Notes: generated from the letters alone by a model not told the origin. Counted from the stretch's first letter, positions 1 through 10,100 are shown. The stretch: DNA of 64,000 nucleotides from Trichoplusia ni (GCF_003590095.1 NC_039491.1:1426001-1490000), one strand, 5' to 3'. Made by a program: numbers and translations.

Positions 1-1225
1 GCATAAATTTTATAATTCCTTTTACTCTACCTTTTACTATTGGAATCAGAACGGTTATAATGAAAACCATTTCTTGTAAATGTTAACAAATAGGGACAAA
101 AAATATCCTGTTTTTTTTAATGCAAGGTAGTGTTATTGAGATTAATATATAGGCTTCCTGAGTAAATAAGCTTTTTAAATGAAGAGTCTTTTAGTAGTTG
201 TTTTTGAGTTTAAACAAAAGAACAATTTTAGCGTGATTATCAGTTTTAATGTATATTCGTATTACAAATGTTTGCTGTCTACAATACAAACTTTTAAAAG
301 AAAATAAATTGAATACTTTTACATGACATTTTTTGAGCTTGGAATATTACCTAATAGGTAGTATTTGTAACCAATCGGTACGGCTATAAAGTTTAGCGTC
401 GTGTGAAATGTATTTTCTTTTACACCTAAAATTTCCCGTACGTTGTTACAAAACAAATTGTTCTACTTTGAAACAAACTGCGACGTTGTACCGATTCATT
501 ATTGAATTTAGTTTGAAATAAAACAGTTTTGTCGCAGTACTGTGGTTGGAATGCAATTTCTAATTGAAATTTGGTCGAGCAAACGCAATTTCATTTATTG
601 CTTTTATAATATTAAAGAATTTAGATTTTATCTTTTTGTTTCTAAATATGCACAATTAAAATAAATGAAGAACGTTTAATCAAAAAGAAATCGACGACAG
701 CTTTAACTAAAAAGCAAAGATTTTGTTCTGTAATTATTTCAATCCTTATGTCTAATACGTTTCAGGTAGCAAGTCTAATTTTTTAATGGACACGTAACAG
801 TCTACTTCGAGAATGTATTATTTGTCCCAATATTACGATATGTAATAAATTTAATACCGGTATACACGTTCCACTGCTAGACAAAGGCGTTTCCTCGTTT
901 AGGAAAGGTTTCGACTAGCTCCTTGCTGGTTTGCGATTTTAGATTCCAATATTAGGAAGCCAGGTGACTTCACCATGTTTTTCCACAAACTCATGCATTG
1001 AACTGCAAGGCCAACACAAACTAAATAATAATTCATACTATACACAACCTGTATTTTTGAGGTGAACAGAAAAGCAAATCATTATTAAACAAACTTCTCT
1101 ATTCTAAAGTCTTATATTTAATCCGTTTGGTCCACGCAACTATTCTGCATATCACGCGACAGAGCCAATTTAGTATGATTAATGAACGCTCAAAAACACG
1201 CGTTCTGTTACACGCGGCCATAAGC

Positions 1226-1580
1226 ATAACTGATATGAGCCTACGCGGCTACGAGCCTACGGCTACGGTTTTGCTACGACTCTTCATTATCATAGTTCTG
1301 TTCTTGTTGGGATTTAGGTAATCTTAATATTATTTACTATTATAATTATAATTAACATTAAAAATCAGAGCAGAATGAGGATGAAAACAGTTTTCATAAA
1401 GTGAGTTCCACAAGTATTATTAACTAAGTTACAATTTACACATCTTGTTTTTGTTGCCTTTGATATTTTATTACTATTGGACATTCGAGCTTGCCGTAGC
1501 AAAGTCAGTAAAATTATACACTGCGGCGTAGTGGCGTAGTGCGGTCGTAGCAGACACTTACGTATCTACGTCGAAATAAA
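1226..1580. repeat. Decayed inverted repeat of CTACG / CGTAG clusters
   Basis: Five CTACG words fall within about 45 bases near 1238-1280. After some 200 bases of AT-rich sequence, CGTAG words recur on the same strand at about 1493-1550. Both inner edges contain a version of ttgctacg (direct on the left, reverse-complemented on the right). This is what an eroded MITE with repetitive subterminal sequence would look like. No exact terminal repeat or target duplication was found. Confidence 0.35.
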
Positions 1581-2068
1581 TAATACACTATGAGTGCAGC
1601 TTGGGACAAGTCTTTGCTTTAAATTGCGGAGGACATGGTTTTAAAAATACTCCCGTTGCGCTTCAAAAAATAAATATAAATATTTTTGACTATATAAATA
1701 AATAAAACACTGGTGCAGATAATATTTGTAGATAGATTTAGATTTTGAAGTCCACTTAGAGCCGTTTAAATTTTATATCTATCGATGGATATGCCACTGG
1801 AGATATGATTTTAATTAATCTAACGACATGTTTAAAATAAATTGTTTGATATTATGATTTTAATTAACGTAAATCTAAATTAATTACCTTCAAACAAAAT
1901 CATTACATCAATTATACCAAATCAAAATAAGCCTATATTACAAAAAAGAATACAATTTACTAAAAACAAATAAAAATACCTTTTTAAATTAAACAAAGTA
2001 TTATAAAAATAAATCCCTGTTTCCCCAACACAAATTAACTAGAGTTTAACGTTGATAGCTGTGGGGGA

Positions 2069-2175
2069 TATAAAAATTTCCTCGTGCAGGCGCCGCCGGC
2101 CGTCGTGCTATAATGAGGTGCGAGGCGAACATCGATACGCAGCCTATTATAATAACCACTCGGTTACCAACGCCA
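2069..2175 (+). promoter_or_regulatory. Candidate core promoter or conserved GC-rich element
   Basis: A TATA-like box (tataaaaa, 2069-2076) is followed within 25 bases by a sharply GC-rich, CpG-bearing stretch (2084-2150) in otherwise AT-rich DNA. No coding frame follows and I see no clear arthropod initiator. It could be the first exon of an unseen gene, a transposon fragment or chance. Confidence 0.2.
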
Positions 2176-3744
2176 GTGACTCCTCTTTCCCCTGATAGGT
2201 GCTTTTAATATTAAATTATTGTAGAGCCGACTTGTTACTTAAATTTTCGGTAGACTTTTTTTTTCGGTTAAGTTGTCAATGTGTTGTTTTTTTAATGAAA
2301 ATTGAACTACCACCGTGTCTACTGCAATCAGCCTTGAGGAAGATAATTTGATTTATTCTTTGAATTAAATTTTATTTGGTATAATCATGAAGTATAAAAA
2401 AAACATTTGCATCGGTCAACATCAATGCTCGTAATTTTCATTTACAAATGAGACCAAATACCATAGGTTATTATAATAACTCGAGTGAAACAGATTTATA
2501 TTTGCTACATAACGGTTACTCAGGCGTATTCGTCGAGAGTCCCTAATTATGAGCTCTTTAGCCGATAAACATACAAGAGTAAACCGTTCCTAAACAGTTA
2601 TGAACAGTTGTGTTCACCTATTTCATTAAAAACTAGCCACCTATTTAAATGACCAAGAATGATTTTTATAACTACATAATATAAACAAAAATATAACTTT
2701 ACGAAAACAAGACCGTTGCCAGTTTAAACAGCAAAACGACAAACTTTAACAGCTACATTAAAATTACAGCGACCAAAAACCTCAGAATAGCCAAACTTTC
2801 CCGACAAATTAATAAATACCTCACAAGAGGAAAATTATTCTTCATAAAAACTTCAACGAGATTTTATACTTTCGAACATAACTGACCCTTAAAAAGGGTT
2901 GAAGCGGTCTTTAAATTTTAGTGTACAAACCTTTTTGCTTACACGTTTTGGGGGTAATTTTTGATCGTGTGTTTGAATAGCTTATAATAATAATACACAC
3001 CATTACCGCCCCAGTTTCGGGTCACTTCACAAAGTAAGGCATTCGATTTCAGGTACTACCTATATAAACAAAGTTGGTAAACAATTTTAATCTATTCTTT
3101 TTTGTATCTAAAACTGTTTGATTATTACTAGTTATTTTGCTATGACTTTTTTTTGGAAATGGACTTTCATTTTTATTTGTGTGAAATACTAGATACCACC
3201 TATTTTAAGATTTGTCAAAGGTTTTCATTACTAAAAATCTGTCAAAATATTTTGGAGTTGTTTATGAATGATCAATATGACGTGGGATTTTAATATATCA
3301 AGTTTAACTACGTAGCTGGCCTAAGTTAAACACACTGATCAATTATAGACTATAAAATCTCATTTAAGATTCAAAAAAAGAGGCTATAAGTGACTTAAAA
3401 AGTTTTTGTAGGATAAATTAGATTTTGTCCTTTGTTACGTGTAAGCACATTATAAACATTATTCCACGAATTATCGTGATGGCTGTGTATTATTTACCCG
3501 GAAAGCGTCGAGAGTCATTCACGGGAATTATCATTTCTGGAACATCCGCATCCTTTAATACTGTGGGAATTTGTTTTGTGTTATTAAAACTCTGCACTGC
3601 ATACTTTATACACACAACATGTCTGAACAAGTCTGTTCGTATTTTCAGAACATTAATACTTAAAACGAAATATTTGTTTAAATATAAATATAATAAGTGT
3701 ATAAAAATCGGGATTGTGCTTAACGTTCAAAATTATAAGGATAA

Positions 3745-3965
3745 GAATAATATTACGGTTCCTTACGAACGCAAAAACGGATCAATATTGCTAAGTCTTC
3801 GATATCAGTTAGTCTGTCTGTCCATATTATCATGCCCAAACGTAATTTCTATCACAAGTTTCTTTTTTTTAAGAGCTGTTCTAGCTAGACAGTTAAAATT
3901 TTCATTATTTATGTATTTTGAAATAAACTTCAAAAGCGGGGGATCAGCAATGGTTGAGGCATAAA
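3745..3965 (+). repeat. Degenerate copy of the caccaggctgtatctc repeat family (copy 1)
   Basis: The order of phrases matches better copies elsewhere in the window: ggttccttacgaacg, a run of gtctgtctgtcc, then agctagacagttaaaattttc. A 179-codon frame overlapping it from 3425 reads through this repeat and is not a gene. Confidence 0.55.
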
Positions 3966-4779
3966 AGTGGTGACCGATTGATTTTTTAAAATTTTTCTTC
4001 TTTTAATTATTTGTGCGTGCCCAAATGCCCCTTTAAATACGTTTATAACTTATTATAATGATCGATTAAAATATTTGCACTTATCGTAACACACTTATTT
4101 TATATGCCAGTTCCAGTCTGCCATAAATCTTGCATAACGATAAGTAAACCACTTCAGCGTTAAAACACTCTCCAATGGGGCTGTTTCCTACAATAGCACA
4201 CCTGCCTGACCTCTAACTCCGAAAAACACTGATTACCTCTTAAAAACATCTAATGAAAAAAACAAGAACCCATTTAAAAAGTTTTTAAACGTAATAGAAG
4301 GGAATTTTTCTTTTTTCTTTTCAGAGTTAAATAGCTTTCACCGGACTTAGTGGGATCATTCGTTTTTTTATTCAGTGTCGTGCCTCTTTTTACTTGTTAA
4401 CTTAAACAAGTGTGGTTCTCGGAAAAATGTATTTTGGAAATGTACTGGATGATGGCCTAATATTACTGCCCCTATAATAAGCAGCTTTCTGAAAGATTAC
4501 ACATCAAATATAAGATTTTTTAGTGTAAAGAATTATTTTATGTACAGAATTATTGTAAAGTACTTATGAGAAAATTTGGAATACCATTTTAATCACAACT
4601 TTCTTGAGCGAATTTGATTAATTTAAAAGTTTTGTATAATGATCTGAGAGCCTTTTCAGCCTGTTATGCTACCAATAGAATACGACTTAAATTTGATTGT
4701 ATACAGTTGTAATAAAATCTCGTTGCATAAATCTACTTCGTTTGCTAACCCTAACTTGAATTGTCCTCTGCTACTGCCT
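3966..4779. other. Non-coding flank of the Penelope-like insertion
   Basis: AT-rich single-copy-looking sequence with no recognisable frame or repeat; it is the left target flank of the dimer. Confidence 0.5.
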
Positions 4780-4781
4780 AA

Positions 4782-4795
4782 CTGCTAGCTTTCAC
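4782..4795 (+). repeat. Left target-site duplication of the Penelope-like dimer
   Basis: The 14-bp sequence ctgctagctttcac abuts the left end and recurs exactly at 10101-10114 beyond the right end. One or two further bases (aa) also match but belong to the element at the right end. Confidence 0.85.
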
Positions 4796-4957
4796 GCGAA
4801 TGTTAGACATTGAAATGAAACGACTTTTACGGATTTTATCGCGGTTTAATTTTTGGTTTTAGTTCCCGACGTTTCGACACCTTTGCAGGTATCATGGTCA
4901 CGGGCAGACTGAGATGGTGTTCGTCTTGACAGAAGATGTTGCTCGTTCTACCTTCAT
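4796..4957 (-). repeat. Terminal repeat of Penelope-like element, left end
   Basis: Read on the minus strand this repeats the plus-strand sequence at about 7398-7559: it runs from tgaaggtagaacgag to ctaacattcgc. It follows the stop region of the left coding frame. It contains the same short hairpin and gtcgaaacgtcggg block as the other copies. It is the longest terminal copy and ends directly at the target duplication. Confidence 0.8.
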
Positions 4958-4965
4958 ATTTTTAA

Positions 4966-7440
4966 TTAATTATTTATGGTCCGACCTATGCAGTATGAGC
5001 TCACTGTGTCGTGATGTCTTGCAGCGCTGCTCTTGGGTTTAGCTTTGAGTTTTTGTATTATTGGGTCCCAAGTAGGTGATATCTTCCAGCCATCTTCTCT
5101 ATTGAAATTAGGGTGTTTTTTAATCTCAATAGCCTCGCGAAACATCCTTGGTAGGAATTTGGATTCTTTAGCGAGGATCTGTGGTTGATCAAATCTAATA
5201 TAATGGCTGGAGCCTTCAGCATGTTCGGCGACTGCAGACTTCGTTGAGCGGCGGTGTTTGACGTCAGCTATGTGTTCTTTTACGCGGGTCCCTATGCTTC
5301 GTTTAGTTTGACCGATATAAGAGAGGCCGCAGTCACAATCTAGTTTGTATACTCCTGCATCTTGTAGAGGTATGTGACACTTGACAGATGGTAGGGACTG
5401 GCTAATCTTCTTGGGCGGCTTGAAGTATGTTTTAATTGAAGCTCGCTTCAGGATGTAACCAATCTTGTCAGTGACTCCTCGGACGTATGGTAGTACAGCA
5501 GGCAAACGATCAACTGTGGCTGGCTTCACTCGGTTTCTGTGACGGGGCCGTGGAACTTGGAGCTTGTTGTCTCGCAGTACTTGCTTGACGTGTTGAAGCT
5601 CAGCGGCAAGGTGTCTGTCATCACAGAGTCCGTGTGCTCTCTGAAACAAAGATTTTCCCACGGTAGCTAACTGTTTAGGGTGGTGGTGAGATTCACCGTT
5701 TAAGTACCTATCTGTATGGGTCTTTTTGCGATACACGGTGTGACTTATGGTCTGATCAGGATTCCGTTTAACTAATATGTCTAGGAAGGCAAGAGATTTG
5801 TTATCCTCCAACTCCATAGTGAATTGAATTTTGTTATTTATGGAGTTGAGATGTTTTAAAAATGCATTTACTTGGTTAGATGGTAAAATTGTGAAAGTGT
5901 CATCTACGTACCGTTTATAAAACCTGGGAGTGAAAGGAGCTGTTTTTAAGGCTGTCTCCTCGAAGTCTTCCATGAATATATCAGCGACTACAGGGGATAC
6001 AGGCGAGCCCATCGCTACACCATCTACTTGTACATAGAAATGATTGTTCCACAGCAGGTAGCCAGATGTGAGGCAGTGTTCTAAGAGTTCTGCATATGCT
6101 AGAGGTAAGTTGTTCTCTGCTAGCTTCTTGGAGACAATTTCAATGCAATCCTTAACTGGTAGGCATGTAAACAGGGACTGTACATCGAAACTAACCATTA
6201 CTTCATTGTCATGAAGATGTAGATTTTTAATCTCATTGACAAAGTGGTATGAATCCTTCACAAACGCTGTCGTGTTGCCTCTGAGTGGTGAGAGTGTTTT
6301 CGCGACGTGTTGAGCCAATCTGTAGGTTGGTGTGTCGATTTGGCTTACAATAGGACGAAGCGGGGCGTTTGGTTTGTGTATCTTAGGCAACCCATACAGT
6401 TTAGGTGGTTTCGCGCATGTAGGTATTAAGTATGTGACATCTAGACTTAATGCTTCGGAGTGTTTCTTAACCAAGGCGGTGGTGGTTGTTAACACCTTCT
6501 TGGTAGGATCAGTTTTCACTGCTTTATATGTACTTGAGTCCGACAATAGATCTTCTATTTTTGCATTGTAGTCTGATGTATCCATGACGACCGTAGCGTT
6601 TCCTTTATCTGCACGGAGTATAGTTACATCTTGTCTGTTCTTGAGGTTCTTTAAAGCGAGATGTTCGGCTTTAGGGAGGTTTGGTTTGGGCACTACACTT
6701 CGACGTAGAACAGATGATATATCTTGGCGTATCGCCTCCAAATCTTCCTTCCTCACGTTATTGTTGAACAGGCAAGTCTCAACATTGCAAATAATGTCCT
6801 CGTACGGTATTCTACGCGGTGTTACAGCGAAATTTAAACCTTTTTGTAGTACTTGCACGGTCGGTGTATCTAACGTTTGTTTTGACAGATTTATAACTGC
6901 GCGTGATTGGTTGACGTTTGGCGGGCGCGTTCCGTTTTCGTTTATTTTGTTTGACGCGTTCGATTTTGATTTTAATTTTTCATATTTATTTATTAAGTTT
7001 AGTTTGCTCTCGAGATATTTGGTGTTTTCGCGCTTGTTTAGTTTTTCTAAGCATGTATCAAAATCGAAAGTTGATAAAACTGTTTTCAAATCATTAGTCA
7101 CGATCTCAACGGTTTTGTTTAAATTTTGTAGGTCGGAACGAGTTTCGTGAATTTTTAGTACGAGTAACTTTTTGCTTGCCTGATGGAGGATCTTGGCGCT
7201 CCCTCGTATGTCTTTCTTAGGTGATATCTTGAGACACGTTGGGATGAGATTGTGGTCACGGCATCTCTTCAAGAATGCTAAAGATGTTGTGTATCTTGCG
7301 CGCTTAGTTTTGAGATCTTCCAACCGGCGTATTTTATTTGCTATGTCCAGTCCGTACTGGGTTACATAGTGGTATGTAACCCAGTACGGGAACAACGTGA
7401 AGGTAGAACGAGCAACATCTTCTGTCAAGACGAACACCAT
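4966..7440 (-). CDS. Penelope-like reverse transcriptase / GIY-YIG endonuclease, left copy
   Basis: Copying enzyme of a Penelope-like retroelement: it reverse-transcribes the element RNA and nicks chromosomal DNA. The 824-residue frame has the same body as the right-hand copy from HYVTQYGLD onward, with no difference visible in the translated protein. Reverse transcriptase motifs are YGLPKIHK (near residue 349), the FDVQSL aspartate (near 417), GVAMGSPVSP (near 474) and YVDD (near 511). The C-terminal GIY-YIG nuclease has GVY near 696, YIG near 708 and an RVKEH segment. The first roughly 22 residues are read antisense through the central terminal repeat and the junction palindrome, so this start is an accident of the dimer junction. 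The native N-terminus is absent here, while the enzyme domains are complete. Confidence 0.9.
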   Translation of the reverse strand: MVFVLTEDVARSTFTLFPYWVTYHYVTQYGLDIANKIRRLEDLKTKRARYTTSLAFLKRCRDHNLIPTCLKISPKKDIRGSAKILHQASKKLLVLKIHETRSDLQNLNKTVEIVTNDLKTVLSTFDFDTCLEKLNKRENTKYLESKLNLINKYEKLKSKSNASNKINENGTRPPNVNQSRAVINLSKQTLDTPTVQVLQKGLNFAVTPRRIPYEDIICNVETCLFNNNVRKEDLEAIRQDISSVLRRSVVPKPNLPKAEHLALKNLKNRQDVTILRADKGNATVVMDTSDYNAKIEDLLSDSSTYKAVKTDPTKKVLTTTTALVKKHSEALSLDVTYLIPTCAKPPKLYGLPKIHKPNAPLRPIVSQIDTPTYRLAQHVAKTLSPLRGNTTAFVKDSYHFVNEIKNLHLHDNEVMVSFDVQSLFTCLPVKDCIEIVSKKLAENNLPLAYAELLEHCLTSGYLLWNNHFYVQVDGVAMGSPVSPVVADIFMEDFEETALKTAPFTPRFYKRYVDDTFTILPSNQVNAFLKHLNSINNKIQFTMELEDNKSLAFLDILVKRNPDQTISHTVYRKKTHTDRYLNGESHHHPKQLATVGKSLFQRAHGLCDDRHLAAELQHVKQVLRDNKLQVPRPRHRNRVKPATVDRLPAVLPYVRGVTDKIGYILKRASIKTYFKPPKKISQSLPSVKCHIPLQDAGVYKLDCDCGLSYIGQTKRSIGTRVKEHIADVKHRRSTKSAVAEHAEGSSHYIRFDQPQILAKESKFLPRMFREAIEIKKHPNFNREDGWKISPTWDPIIQKLKAKPKSSAARHHDTVSSYCIGRTINN
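7352..7389. repeat. 17-bp perfect palindrome at the dimer junction
   Basis: Arms 7352-7368 and 7373-7389 are perfect reverse complements with a 4-base centre (gtgg). The left arm is the 5' coding start of the minus-strand copy. The right arm is a short extra copy of the same word, followed by gaacaacg and then the central terminal repeat. This microduplication marks the exact inversion point. Confidence 0.9.
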
Positions 7441-7559
7441 CTCAGTCTGCCCGTGACCATGATACCTGCAAAGGTGTCGAAACGTCGGGAACTAAAACCA
7501 AAAATTAAACCGCGATAAAATCCGTAAAAGTCGTTTCATTTCAATGTCTAACATTCGCG
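7398..7559 (+). repeat. Central terminal repeat of Penelope-like dimer
   Basis: Plus-oriented copy preceding the right frame. It shares its first 103 or more bases with 9989-10100 and its whole length with the reverse complement of the left end. Its last bases contain the ATG used for the right frame. Read antisense, it supplies the apparent N-terminus of the left frame. If promoter activity lies in this repeat, as proposed for the family, the centre could serve the right copy directly; that is inference. Confidence 0.8.
7458..7490 (+). ncRNA. Degenerate hammerhead-ribozyme-like motif in the terminal repeat
   Basis: A 4-bp stem with a GCAA loop (acct-gcaa-aggt, 7464-7475) sits between tgat (7460-7463) and gtcgaaacgtcggg. 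Penelope-like elements are known to carry hammerhead ribozymes in their terminal repeats, with a CUGAUGA core, a stem II and GAAA. Here the GAAA side is present, but the first core segment reads catgata instead of CUGAUGA. I therefore call it a relic or divergent form and do not infer cleavage. The same motif recurs in the right-end repeat (around 10048-10080) and, on the minus strand, in the left-end repeat. Confidence 0.4.
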
Positions 7560-9979
7560 TAAACCTAAGAAACCACTATGTAACCCAGTACGGACTGGAC
7601 ATAGCAAATAAAATACGCCGGTTGGAAGATCTCAAAACTAAGCGCGCAAGATACACAACATCTTTAGCATTCTTGAAGAGATGCCGTGACCACAATCTCA
7701 TCCCAACGTGTCTCAAGATATCACCTAAGAAAGACATACGAGGGAGCGCCAAGATCCTCCATCAGGCAAGCAAAAAGTTACTCGTACTAAAAATTCACGA
7801 AACTCGTTCCGACCTACAAAATTTAAACAAAACCGTTGAGATCGTGACTAATGATTTGAAAACAGTTTTATCAACTTTCGATTTTGATACATGCTTAGAA
7901 AAACTAAACAAGCGCGAAAACACCAAATATCTCGAGAGCAAACTAAACTTAATAAATAAATATGAAAAATTAAAATCAAAATCGAACGCGTCAAACAAAA
8001 TAAACGAAAACGGAACGCGCCCGCCAAACGTCAACCAATCACGCGCAGTTATAAATCTGTCAAAACAAACGTTAGATACACCGACCGTGCAAGTACTACA
8101 AAAAGGTTTAAATTTCGCTGTAACACCGCGTAGAATACCGTACGAGGACATTATTTGCAATGTTGAGACTTGCCTGTTCAACAATAACGTGAGGAAGGAA
8201 GATTTGGAGGCGATACGCCAAGATATATCATCTGTTCTACGTCGAAGTGTAGTGCCCAAACCAAACCTCCCTAAAGCCGAACATCTCGCTTTAAAGAACC
8301 TCAAGAACAGACAAGATGTAACTATACTCCGTGCAGATAAAGGAAACGCTACGGTCGTCATGGATACATCAGACTACAATGCAAAAATAGAAGATCTATT
8401 GTCGGACTCAAGTACATATAAAGCAGTGAAAACTGATCCTACCAAGAAGGTGTTAACAACCACCACCGCCTTGGTTAAGAAACACTCCGAAGCATTAAGT
8501 CTAGATGTCACATACTTAATACCTACATGCGCGAAACCACCTAAACTGTATGGGTTGCCTAAGATACACAAACCAAACGCCCCGCTTCGTCCTATTGTAA
8601 GCCAAATCGACACACCAACCTACAGATTGGCTCAACACGTCGCGAAAACACTCTCACCACTCAGAGGCAACACGACAGCGTTTGTGAAGGATTCATACCA
8701 CTTTGTCAATGAGATTAAAAATCTACATCTTCATGACAATGAAGTAATGGTTAGTTTCGATGTACAGTCCCTGTTTACATGCCTACCAGTTAAGGATTGC
8801 ATTGAAATTGTCTCCAAGAAGCTAGCAGAGAACAACTTACCTCTAGCATATGCAGAACTCTTAGAACACTGCCTCACATCTGGCTACCTGCTGTGGAACA
8901 ATCATTTCTATGTACAAGTAGATGGTGTAGCGATGGGCTCGCCTGTATCCCCTGTAGTCGCTGATATATTCATGGAAGACTTCGAGGAGACAGCCTTAAA
9001 AACAGCTCCTTTCACTCCCAGGTTTTATAAACGGTACGTAGATGACACTTTCACAATTTTACCATCTAACCAAGTAAATGCATTTTTAAAACATCTCAAC
9101 TCCATAAATAACAAAATTCAATTCACTATGGAGTTGGAGGATAACAAATCTCTTGCCTTCCTAGACATATTAGTTAAACGGAATCCTGATCAGACCATAA
9201 GTCACACCGTGTATCGCAAAAAGACCCATACAGATAGGTACTTAAACGGTGAATCTCACCACCACCCTAAACAGTTAGCTACCGTGGGAAAATCTTTGTT
9301 TCAGAGAGCACACGGACTCTGTGATGACAGACACCTTGCCGCTGAGCTTCAACACGTCAAGCAAGTACTGCGAGACAACAAGCTCCAAGTTCCACGGCCC
9401 CGTCACAGAAACCGAGTGAAGCCAGCCACAGTTGATCGTTTGCCTGCTGTACTACCATACGTCCGAGGAGTCACTGACAAGATTGGTTACATCCTGAAGC
9501 GAGCTTCAATTAAAACATACTTCAAGCCGCCCAAGAAGATTAGCCAGTCCCTACCATCTGTCAAGTGTCACATACCTCTACAAGATGCAGGAGTATACAA
9601 ACTAGATTGTGACTGCGGCCTCTCTTATATCGGTCAAACTAAACGAAGCATAGGGACCCGCGTAAAAGAACACATAGCTGACGTCAAACACCGCCGCTCA
9701 ACGAAGTCTGCAGTCGCCGAACATGCTGAAGGCTCCAGCCATTATATTAGATTTGATCAACCACAGATCCTCGCTAAAGAATCCAAATTCCTACCAAGGA
9801 TGTTTCGCGAGGCTATTGAGATTAAAAAACACCCTAATTTCAATAGAGAAGATGGCTGGAAGATATCACCTACTTGGGACCCAATAATACAAAAACTCAA
9901 AGCTAAACCCAAGAGCAGCGCTGCAAGACATCACGACACAGTGAGCTCATACTGCATAGGTCGGACCATAAATAATTAA
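7544..9979 (+). CDS. Penelope-like reverse transcriptase / GIY-YIG endonuclease, right copy
   Basis: The 811-residue frame is uninterrupted. Residues 1-230 are a lysine-rich N-terminal region typical in length for the family. The reverse transcriptase spans roughly 240-600: YGLPKIHK at 336, the catalytic aspartate of FDVQSL near 404, GVAMGSPVSP at 461 and YVDD at 498. A basic linker leads to a cysteine-containing stretch (KCHIP, CDCG) and a GIY-YIG nuclease (GVY at 683, YIG at 695, then TRVKEH). This order, RT then GIY-YIG, is diagnostic of Penelope-like elements. The start used lies in the last bases of the upstream terminal repeat and is preceded by in-repeat sequence shared with the left end, so it is a plausible native start. 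The frame ends just before the downstream terminal repeat. All motifs look intact, so the protein could be active if expressed. Confidence 0.93.
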   Translation: MSNIRVNLRNHYVTQYGLDIANKIRRLEDLKTKRARYTTSLAFLKRCRDHNLIPTCLKISPKKDIRGSAKILHQASKKLLVLKIHETRSDLQNLNKTVEIVTNDLKTVLSTFDFDTCLEKLNKRENTKYLESKLNLINKYEKLKSKSNASNKINENGTRPPNVNQSRAVINLSKQTLDTPTVQVLQKGLNFAVTPRRIPYEDIICNVETCLFNNNVRKEDLEAIRQDISSVLRRSVVPKPNLPKAEHLALKNLKNRQDVTILRADKGNATVVMDTSDYNAKIEDLLSDSSTYKAVKTDPTKKVLTTTTALVKKHSEALSLDVTYLIPTCAKPPKLYGLPKIHKPNAPLRPIVSQIDTPTYRLAQHVAKTLSPLRGNTTAFVKDSYHFVNEIKNLHLHDNEVMVSFDVQSLFTCLPVKDCIEIVSKKLAENNLPLAYAELLEHCLTSGYLLWNNHFYVQVDGVAMGSPVSPVVADIFMEDFEETALKTAPFTPRFYKRYVDDTFTILPSNQVNAFLKHLNSINNKIQFTMELEDNKSLAFLDILVKRNPDQTISHTVYRKKTHTDRYLNGESHHHPKQLATVGKSLFQRAHGLCDDRHLAAELQHVKQVLRDNKLQVPRPRHRNRVKPATVDRLPAVLPYVRGVTDKIGYILKRASIKTYFKPPKKISQSLPSVKCHIPLQDAGVYKLDCDCGLSYIGQTKRSIGTRVKEHIADVKHRRSTKSAVAEHAEGSSHYIRFDQPQILAKESKFLPRMFREAIEIKKHPNFNREDGWKISPTWDPIIQKLKAKPKSSAARHHDTVSSYCIGRTINN

Positions 9980-9988
9980 TTAAAAATA

Positions 9989-10100
9989 TGAAGGTAGAAC
10001 GAGCAACATCTTCTGTCAAGACGAACACCATCTCAGTCTGCCCGTGACCATGATACCTGCAAAGGTGTCGAAACGTCGGGAACTAAAACCAAAAATTAAA
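9989..10100 (+). repeat. Truncated terminal repeat at right end of Penelope-like dimer
   Basis: It starts tgaaggtagaacg like the central copy and stays identical until aaattaaa, where it stops at the target duplication. About 50 bp present in the other two copies are missing. Confidence 0.8.

Larger units (their letters stand above)
1..3744. other. Non-coding, AT-rich; no gene recognised
   Basis: No frame here resembles a known protein. Two local structures stand out and are listed separately: a CTACG-rich patch (about 1226-1580) and a GC-rich patch behind a TATA-like box (about 2069-2175). The remainder is low-complexity A/T-rich sequence. Confidence 0.6.
4796..10100. mobile_element. Penelope-like retroelement, head-to-head dimer
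   Basis: Two copies of one Penelope-like element lie head to head. The left arm (4845-7373) and right arm (7572-10100) are reverse complements of exactly equal length, 2529 bp, and every segment I compared was identical. Between them, 7374-7571 holds one plus-oriented copy of the element's terminal repeat. The 14-bp word ctgctagctttcac lies directly outside both ends (4782-4795 and 10101-10114), which is a target-site duplication and implies one insertion event. The left end carries about 49 bp more terminal repeat (4796-4844) than the right end, where the repeat stops at aaattaaa. Complex arrangements with direct or inverted partial copies are known for Penelope-like elements; the single-event reading is my inference. 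Confidence 0.9.

Noticed and set aside
3425..3964. 179-codon frame that might be a membrane protein
   Set aside because: It begins at a non-ATG codon, has the biased composition of AT-rich non-coding DNA, and its second half reads through a dispersed repeat found elsewhere in the window.
6332..7150. Plus-strand frames of 79 and 188 codons inside the left Penelope-like copy, and their mirror images in the right copy (7795-8613)
   Set aside because: They are antisense shadows of the reverse transcriptase gene and appear in both arms only because the arms are identical.
7458..7490. Functional hammerhead ribozyme
   Set aside because: The CUGAUGA core is not intact, so activity is not supported from sequence; retained only as a degenerate motif.
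4845..10100. Assembly artefact (self-palindromic read) as the explanation of the inverted arms
   Set aside because: The flanks differ, the two ends of the element are not equal, the centre is asymmetric and a target duplication lies outside; an artefact would mirror the flanks. Read support should still be checked.
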